Source: Alistipes sp. CAG:268 (GTDB lineage Bacteria > Bacteroidota > Bacteroidia > Bacteroidales > Rikenellaceae). Taken from it: 29,319 bases of DNA. A model generated the notes under the pieces. That model was not told where the DNA came from. It ran no database searches and saw only the letters and a program-made list of their open reading frames with translations. Shown here one piece after another: positions 23,518-29,319 of the stretch. Both the position numbers and the translations under genes were made by a program. Where the stretch lies: contig FR891986.1 of assembly GCA_000434235.1 (NCBI GenBank), positions 22,333-51,651 on the forward strand, read 5' to 3'. Every line of letters begins with the position of its first letter. The stretch's first letter is position 1.

Positions 23518-23787
23518 ATCGTGAATCGTTTTGGTTTCCGGGGCGAAATTACGAAAAAAAATGCAGACCGCGCCCATTTTCCGCAGCGATCCGGCCCGTC
23601 GGTCGGTCCGGAGACAACCTTTGGGGACCGACATCGGTTGTGGCTGTTTGGGCGGAGCCGCAGATTGCTTCGGTGGCTCATGCGTCTGTTTGGCGGCAAA
23701 AAGGAGCGGCGCCTCATGCAGAGGCGCCGTTCCGGAATCCTTGTGGACCGACCTCAGGGCCGGACCTTCGTTTTTCTGACGTTCGGA
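23518..23787. other. Intergenic region between the SusCD unit and the flavodiiron gene
   Basis: This stretch of 270 bases holds the terminator at 23698-23729 and, near 23555-23562, an A-run just upstream of the flavodiiron start. I see no convincing gene. A TAATTTCG sequence on the minus strand is the nearest thing to a -7 box for the flavodiiron gene, and it is weak. Confidence 0.4.
23698..23729 (-). terminator. Terminator of the SusC-SusD-lipoprotein unit
   Basis: CGGCGCCTC (23707-23715) and GAGGCGCCG (23721-23729) pair perfectly around a 5-base loop. On the minus strand the stem is followed by GCTCC and then TTTTT. It lies about 60 bases after the lipoprotein stop codon. Confidence 0.7.
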
Positions 23788-24773
23788 TTATTCCATGCTG
23801 GCCGAGCCGTCGTGCAGGGTCATGGTTTCAGCGATGTGTTCATTGGGGTTGTTGAAACTGCCCTGGCCGCAGTAATAGTGGAATTCGAAGTGGAATCCGC
23901 GCTCTCCGTCCCAGTAGCAGGGGAAGTCTTCATATGTGAGGCCATTTTGATACGACGGCAGGTCGGAAACATAAACCGCTCCATAGTTTGCGTTATCAGC
24001 AACCTGCTGCGGCGAGACGGTCACGACATTGTACTCCTTGCCCTCGATGGTGACCTTCTTGTCGGGATTGATCGTGAAGATCACGTTGTAGGTTCCCTCG
24101 CCCCAGTTGGTCATGCGGAATACGGTCGTACCGGCCGCACGCTCGATGACGACACTGTTGTCGTCTCCGACCCAATAGCCGTTGTAGGAGTAGTCGGCGG
24201 TCTGTGCGATGGGCTTGCCGTCGGCTCCCTTCACGTAGTCGGCTTCGGTCAGGTCGGTCGAGAGCAGCTTCGTCGGATCGGAGAGGATGTAGAGCGGCTC
24301 CCACTGCAGGGCCAGGGCCGTCGATACGGTCGTTTCGGCGTATTTCGACTTGATGGCGAGGTTCGAATCCTCCAGGCTGCCGCCGTTTGCAACGGCGATC
24401 TTCACCGAGTAGGTCGCTCCTTTGGCCGGTTCTCCACATTGTATACCGTGATGGGAATCATTACGGAGTACTGGCCGTTCTTGAATTCGGCCGTTTTCGG
24501 GATGTCGAAGAATTCGGCAGCGTCTTCCGGAATCGTGGGCGTAAGCTCCACCGTGAAGTCGCCCTGTGCATTCTGGCGGTAGATGGCCACCTCAATCGTC
24601 TGATCACCCGTTGACGAGGCATCGAACTCCTGCAAGATGGCTTTCTGGACGAAGTAGGCCGTGTTGGCGGCTTCGGCCGAGGGGTCGAACTTCGTGGCGA
24701 TCTGGTCCTGGTCGCATCCGATCGCCGTCAGCGCCAGGCTCGCTGCCAAAAGTGTTCTGATGATATTTTTCAT
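23788..24773 (-). pseudogene. SusD-associated surface lipoprotein gene with an apparent 1-base frameshift
   Basis: This is one lipoprotein gene split into two frames. Part one (24773 to the early stop at 24402, 123 aa) starts with a lipoprotein signal ending in LTAIGC, Cys20, followed by acidic residues. It runs through a beta-rich Ig/Calx-beta-like segment to VMIPITVYNVEN and then ends in an unrelated short tail. Part two continues in the other frame as AKGATYSVKIAVANGG and runs about 210 more residues to the stop at 23788, with WVGDDNSVVIERAAG and many aromatic residues. Restoring one C (one G on the plus strand at 24428-24429) gives VENPAKGATYSVKIAV, a smooth join of about 328 aa. It lies 41 bases downstream of susD, where such units carry a substrate-binding lipoprotein. 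A sequencing error cannot be excluded, and the exact family is not recognised. Confidence 0.75.
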
Positions 24774-24814
24774 GGTTTTTGTACTTGTATTGTTTGGTAG
24801 TCCGTTTCTGACGA

Positions 24815-26404
24815 TTAGTTGGCCGTGTCACCGATGGGGTTCTGTACGGCGTTCGGGTTGCCGTCGATCTCCACCTGCGGCAGCATCAGCACCCATGCGT
24901 AGGAACCGGGCGATTGCGTGTCGTGGTTGTTCAGCAGCGAAGCCGGGTCGAAATCGGGGTTGTCCGCAGCATCGGTCTCGACGCGCTTGAAGCCCTGGCC
25001 CAGACGCTTGATGTCGAAGATGCGGCCGAACTCGCCCCACAGCTCGATACGGCGCTGTACGAGGATCTCCTCCAGCAGCGACTGCGGGGCCTGCTTGGCA
25101 CCGGCGCTTCCGAGCGTCAGACCTCCTTCGTCATACGTTTTGCCCGACAGCTCACACTTGTATGAGGGGTCGCGCAGGGCCATCAGTTTGGTCAGGTAGT
25201 TCTTGGCCTCGGGGTCGTTGCCGGCGTGGCAGTAGGCCTCGGCAGCGGTCAGCAGCATCTCCTCGGCACGCATGTAGATGTAGTCACCCAGCCACGTGTT
25301 GCCCTGGAACTTGAACTTCACCTGGCAATACTTGATCGCCTGTCCCGTAGCCTGATACTGCGAGTTGTCGAAGTTACCGAGCCACCATGCACGGCGTCCG
25401 TCCTCTGCGCCCATGCGGTTCCACAACCACGATGTGCAGCAACGGCGGGCTTTCTGGGCATAACCGTCGTGGTCGGCATCCATCTGCGACTGGTAGGAGG
25501 CGTACATACTGTAGTTGTCCGGAGTCTTGATCTCACCCCACATGACGTTCGACAGGGCCGTGATGTCGTTCATTCCCGACTTGAGCTGGGAGATGTCGAG
25601 CGGCTGGTTCGGACCCTTCAGCGCCTCCTCGGCTGCCATATAGGCATCCTCCCATTTGTGCATGGCCAGAGCCACGCGGGCCTTGATGCCGTTGGCCACG
25701 TAGTAGTCCACCTGGGTCTTGTTCGATCGCGTGACGCCGGCCTTGTTGGCTTCGTCGAGCAGGCCGATACCCGTCGTCAGGTCGGGGTAGATGACCTCTT
25801 CGTAGACCTGCTTGTTCGTCGAGCGGGGTGCGCCCTTCGTGGCCGAGGTCGTAGGCTCGGTGTAGACCGGAACACAGAGGTCTTCCGGATAGTAGTAGTA
25901 GGCGCGGGCGTAGAACTGGGCCAGCATGTGGTAGCAGAACGCACGCAGCGTGTAGGCCTGTCCGAGGACGAACTTGCCCTCGTTTGTTGCAGAGAGCAGT
26001 TCGGCCGAAGCGATCAGGCTGTTGCACGAGTTGATGGTCGTATAGTAGCAGTTCCACTCCGTGTAGCACTGCAGACGCGAGTCGTCGTACCAGTTCTTCA
26101 CGTTGTAGGAGAAGGTCTGCCACATCCAGCCGCTGCCTGCTCCCGAGAGGATGTAGTCCTCACCGAGCGCATCGGCCGTGAGGTAGCTCGACGTGATGCC
26201 GAAGCCCACGCCCGAGCTCACGCCGTTGGTCCAGGCCCAGGCACCCAGACCCGAAAGGGCTCCGGTCAGTGCCGACGTGGCGTTTTCGACGTCTCCATAG
26301 ACGACGTCGGGCTTCACCGCGTTCGAGGGAAATGTTTCGAGTGCGTCCTTCGCGCAGGAGAACGAGAGGGAGGCGATGACGCCCAACATTAATATCTTTT
26401 TCAT
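24815..26404 (-). CDS. SusD/RagB family nutrient-uptake surface lipoprotein
   Basis: A 529-aa outer-membrane lipoprotein that caps a SusC channel and binds glycan or peptide ligands at the cell surface. The signal peptide ends in the lipobox LSFSC with Cys17, followed by Ala-Lys-Asp. SusD-like hallmarks are the helical TPR-type segment YTLRAFCYHMLAQFYARAYYYYP (split here as positions about 151-173) and the C-terminal signature RRIELWGEFGRIFDIKRLG near residues 449-467. susC precedes it by 22 bases and the frameshifted lipoprotein gene follows by 41, a standard three-gene unit. The ligand cannot be inferred because no degradative enzyme is seen nearby. Confidence 0.95.
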   Translation of the reverse strand: MKKILMLGVIASLSFSCAKDALETFPSNAVKPDVVYGDVENATSALTGALSGLGAWAWTNGVSSGVGFGITSSYLTADALGEDYILSGAGSGWMWQTFSYNVKNWYDDSRLQCYTEWNCYYTTINSCNSLIASAELLSATNEGKFVLGQAYTLRAFCYHMLAQFYARAYYYYPEDLCVPVYTEPTTSATKGAPRSTNKQVYEEVIYPDLTTGIGLLDEANKAGVTRSNKTQVDYYVANGIKARVALAMHKWEDAYMAAEEALKGPNQPLDISQLKSGMNDITALSNVMWGEIKTPDNYSMYASYQSQMDADHDGYAQKARRCCTSWLWNRMGAEDGRRAWWLGNFDNSQYQATGQAIKYCQVKFKFQGNTWLGDYIYMRAEEMLLTAAEAYCHAGNDPEAKNYLTKLMALRDPSYKCELSGKTYDEGGLTLGSAGAKQAPQSLLEEILVQRRIELWGEFGRIFDIKRLGQGFKRVETDAADNPDFDPASLLNNHDTQSPGSYAWVLMLPQVEIDGNPNAVQNPIGDTAN

Positions 26405-26426
26405 ATACAGAATCTCCGTTTATAAG

Positions 26427-29319
26427 TTAGAACTTGATGTCCAGACCTGCGACGAAGCTGCGCGACGGCGTGTAGACGTACGACGTGCTTCCGGTCAGCG
26501 AGTAGGTCGGGTTCATACCCTTCAGGTGTGTGAAGAGCGCGAGGTTGTCCATCGAGCAGTAGACACGCACGTGCTTCATGCCGATGTAGCTGGCTGCCTT
26601 CTGCGGGATCGTATAGCCGATCGTGATGTTCTTGATGGCGAAGTACGAGGCATCCACCAGGAAGCGGTCCGAGGTGATGCTGCTCGTGCCGACCTCCACG
26701 CGCGGAACGTCCGTGATGTCGCCCGGTTTCTGCCATGCGCGCGTCAGGTGCGAGTGGTAGGTCTGGCCGTAGTAGAACGGGTTCATGGCGCCTGCGTAGA
26801 TGTAGTCGAGCACCTTGCCGCCGATCGAGTAGGTCGTCAGGATCGAGAAGTCGATGCCTTTCCACTGGAGGTTCGTGCCGATGCTTCCGAACAGGTCGGG
26901 GATGCGGCTGCCCATCAGGTAGCGGCTGCTCGTGGCCTTGCCCGTGTCGGAGGTGATGTACTCGTTGGTGATGTTGCCCTTGTCATCCGTGTCGTAGGCC
27001 CAGTAGAGCGCGGCTCCGGTTGCCGGATCCACACCTGCGAACTTGGGCAGGTAGAACGTATTGACGGGCAGGCCCTCGCGGATGATCGTCGAGCCGCCGA
27101 TGATCTCCTTGGCCTCGGGCGTCAGCTTGAGCACCTTGTTGTTCTGCGTCGATGCCATGACGGTCACGTCCCAGCGGAAGTCGGGGCGGTTCACCAGCAC
27201 GCCGTTGAGCGAGATCTCCCAACCCGTATTGCGCATCTCGCCGATGTTGTCGAGGTACGACTCGAAACCGGTCGAGAAGGCCATCGGGCGCTCCATGATC
27301 ATGTCCGTCGTCTTGCGGTTGTAGTACTCGATCGTGGCGTTGAGGCGGTTGCCGAAGAGCGTGGCCTCGATACCTACGTTGAAGTTGCCGTTCTTCTCCC
27401 ACGTCAGTTCGGGATTCTCGAGCTGTGCGATCGAGAAGCCGTAGTCGGTACCCGTCGAGGTGATGCTGTAATAGCCCTGCCAGCCGTAATAGGTGTCGAT
27501 ATTTTCATTACCTTGTACACCATAGGAGGCCTTCAGCGTCAGGTTGTTGATCCAGTGGATGTCGCGCATGAACTCCTCCTGCGAGATGCGCCACGAAGCG
27601 CCGACCGACCAGAAGTGTCCCCAGCGGTGATCGGGGGCGAAGCGCGACGAACCGTCGGTACGCCAGCTGCCGTCGATGTAGTACTTGTTGTCGAAACCGT
27701 AGTTCAGACGGGCGAAGTAGGATTCGATGGTGTGGCGGTCGGTCTGCGAACGGGTGTCGTTGATCGAGGCGCCGACAACTTCGTAGATGCCGCTCACCAG
27801 ACCCGAACGCGAACCGGTCAGGTAGTTCTGCTCGTAATCGTAGTACTCGTGGCCGAGCAGGGCGCTGATCTCGTGCTTCTCGTTGAACGTCCGGTTGTAG
27901 GTAACCAGCTGGTTGAACGTGTAGGACATGTAGCGGTAGTTGTTCTTCTCGATCAGACCGCCGTTCGATGCCTGGTTGCCGAAGTACGGATTGTAATACG
28001 ACATGTTGTTCGACGTGCGGTAATCGACACCGAAGTTGAGCGTGGCCTTGAGGCCCTTGAGCCAGCCGGCCTTGTCGTCGTCGCTGCCGAAGGTGAGATA
28101 GGTGCGGGCCGAGAGGCTCTCGGTGGTGTTCGACGTCGGGTCGTCGTAGAAGCCGGCGATGCAGTTTGTGTTGGAGTCCTGCGGACGGGCCGAACCGTAG
28201 TCGAACTGCTTCTTGCCGTTTTCGTCGAGCAGCAGGGCGCCCGTCTCGGCATCACGCATGTAGACCGGGTAGATCGGGGCCATCAGCTGGGCCGAGTAGA
28301 AGACGTTCGAGTTGGCCGATCCGGTGTAGCGGTTCGAGTTGCTCTTCGAGTGCGAGAAGTTGGCGTTCATGCCGCCGGCGAACCAGTGGCGGGGCGTCGT
28401 GTCGTAGCTGACGCGGCCGGTGTAGCGCTGGAAGTTGGTGGTCTTCAGCACACCGTTCTCGTCGAGGTAGCTCAGCGACATGCTTCCGCGGTGGATGCTG
28501 TTACCGCCCGATACCGAAGCCTGGTACTCCTGACGGAAAGCCGCGTTGTCGGTGACTTCGTCGATCCAACTCTCGTTGTAGGCCGACTTGGCATCGGCAC
28601 GCACTTTGCCCGTGGCGGGATCTACGAGTTCTGCCCACGAGTAGTTCTTGAAGGGGTTGTATCCGGCACCCAGCGTACCCGACAGACGCGACGATGCGTA
28701 GGTGCGGGCGGCTGCGTCGCTGTAACCCGAAGTGAAATAGGCCGAGTTGTAGAGCGACTGCCAGGTGAGCTCGATGAACTCGCGCTGATTAACCAGATCG
28801 TAGTTGGGAATGGCACGCGACGAAACGCCGAGCGTTGCCTTGAACGACACCTCGGTGTCGCCGTCACGGCCGCGCTTGGTATTGATCACGATGACACCGT
28901 TGGCACCGCGGGCTCCATAGAGGGCGCCGGCCGAGGCGTCCTTGAGCACGGTGATCGACTCGATGTCCTCGGGGTTGATCGAGCTGATCGTACCCGAGTA
29001 GGCGATACCGTCCACGACATAGAGCGGCGAGGAACTGGCGTTGAGCGAACCGAAACCGCGGATGGCGATCGTGGCGTCCGAGCCGGGCTGTCCGGTTCCG
29101 GAGGTGGTCTGCACGCCGGTCACCTGGCCCTCAAGGGCCTTCGATACGTTGGCAACGACACGTTTCTCGAGGTTTTCAGACTTGATGACGGCGGCCGATC
29201 CGGTGAAGGACTCCTTCTTGGCCGTACCGTAGGCCACCACGATCACATCGTCGATGTCCTGCGTGTCCTCGCCCAGATGGATCGTGAGCGACGTCTTGCC
29301 GCCGACGGCAACCTTCTGC
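26427..29319 (-). CDS. SusC/RagA family TonB-dependent outer membrane transporter, N-terminus cut by window edge
   Basis: The frame is open from the right edge to the stop at 26427, about 964 codons, so the signal peptide and most of the N-terminal carboxypeptidase-D regulatory-like domain lie outside. The visible start is the end of that domain (GGKTSLTIHLGEDTQDIDD), then VIVVAYGTAKKESFTGS, a TonB-box-like/plug junction typical of SusC. The plug domain has the family segment TIAIRGFGSLNASSSPLYVV. The 22-strand barrel follows and ends in the aromatic C-terminus AGLDIKF. With SusD it forms a lidded importer powered by TonB. The frame is intact throughout the window. The first ATG within the window, at 29246, is internal and not the true start. 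Confidence 0.96.
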   Translation of the reverse strand, partial: QKVAVGGKTSLTIHLGEDTQDIDDVIVVAYGTAKKESFTGSAAVIKSENLEKRVVANVSKALEGQVTGVQTTSGTGQPGSDATIAIRGFGSLNASSSPLYVVDGIAYSGTISSINPEDIESITVLKDASAGALYGARGANGVIVINTKRGRDGDTEVSFKATLGVSSRAIPNYDLVNQREFIELTWQSLYNSAYFTSGYSDAAARTYASSRLSGTLGAGYNPFKNYSWAELVDPATGKVRADAKSAYNESWIDEVTDNAAFRQEYQASVSGGNSIHRGSMSLSYLDENGVLKTTNFQRYTGRVSYDTTPRHWFAGGMNANFSHSKSNSNRYTGSANSNVFYSAQLMAPIYPVYMRDAETGALLLDENGKKQFDYGSARPQDSNTNCIAGFYDDPTSNTTESLSARTYLTFGSDDDKAGWLKGLKATLNFGVDYRTSNNMSYYNPYFGNQASNGGLIEKNNYRYMSYTFNQLVTYNRTFNEKHEISALLGHEYYDYEQNYLTGSRSGLVSGIYEVVGASINDTRSQTDRHTIESYFARLNYGFDNKYYIDGSWRTDGSSRFAPDHRWGHFWSVGASWRISQEEFMRDIHWINNLTLKASYGVQGNENIDTYYGWQGYYSITSTGTDYGFSIAQLENPELTWEKNGNFNVGIEATLFGNRLNATIEYYNRKTTDMIMERPMAFSTGFESYLDNIGEMRNTGWEISLNGVLVNRPDFRWDVTVMASTQNNKVLKLTPEAKEIIGGSTIIREGLPVNTFYLPKFAGVDPATGAALYWAYDTDDKGNITNEYITSDTGKATSSRYLMGSRIPDLFGSIGTNLQWKGIDFSILTTYSIGGKVLDYIYAGAMNPFYYGQTYHSHLTRAWQKPGDITDVPRVEVGTSSITSDRFLVDASYFAIKNITIGYTIPQKAASYIGMKHVRVYCSMDNLALFTHLKGMNPTYSLTGSTSYVYTPSRSFVAGLDIKF

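Noticed and set aside
23518..23634. N-terminal extension of the flavodiiron protein from an upstream ATG at 23634
   Set aside because: The extension is not family-like, and the conserved N-terminus begins at the ATG at 23517.
1..29319. CRISPR arrays, tRNA/rRNA genes, insertion sequences, integrases, toxin-antitoxin pairs, phage or defence genes
   Set aside because: None seen on either strand. The Smr-domain MutS2 and the EEP-fold protein were considered as defence nucleases but fit their housekeeping families better.

Overview
The window reads as a G+C-rich chromosomal segment of a Bacteroidota bacterium, most like the gut genus Alistipes (family Rikenellaceae). Four things point there: a SusC/SusD outer-membrane pair, a fused MurF-alanine racemase, Bacteroidota promoter elements (TTTG, about 19 bases, then TAnnTTTG) and A-rich translation starts with little Shine-Dalgarno sequence. 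The genus is inferred from gene content and base composition, not from a marker gene. Most of the window is core housekeeping DNA. I saw no tRNA, rRNA, CRISPR array, insertion sequence or phage gene.

Left part, envelope (1-4636): an LptD-type LPS-assembly protein runs leftward and is cut by the window edge. Divergent from it lie a SPOR-domain cell-wall amidase and an MCE/MlaD-type lipid-transport protein. The two divergent promoters appear to face each other so that their 5' leaders overlap.

Central part, all on the plus strand (4773-16729): MutS2; the MurF-Alr fusion; a divergent RsmI-like methyltransferase whose start overlaps the preceding stop; GrpE and DnaJ; a small conserved membrane protein; MutL; a rhomboid protease; and a membrane-anchored endonuclease/exonuclease/phosphatase-fold protein. 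These cover DNA repair, peptidoglycan precursor synthesis, chaperones and membrane proteolysis. A hairpin after dnaJ suggests a new transcription unit before the membrane protein and mutL.

Middle right (16757-23517): a two-way terminator separates the plus-strand block from leftward aspartate ammonia-lyase. Divergent from that are a YhcH-family protein, with the clearest promoter of the window, and a Met/Gly-rich secreted protein. Then come a leftward Bcr/CflA-type drug exporter and the leftward pair flavodiiron protein and UDP-glucose 6-dehydrogenase.

Right end (23698-29319): a leftward SusC-SusD-lipoprotein unit with a terminator after it. SusC is cut by the right edge. The lipoprotein gene is split by an apparent one-base deletion near 24428, and this is the clearest anomaly of the window. 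No glycan-degrading enzyme is visible, so the substrate cannot be named. I found no convincing undescribed multi-gene system. The best leads are the broken lipoprotein gene, the overlapping divergent promoters, the motif-degenerate MutL C-terminus and the divergent RsmI-like enzyme.
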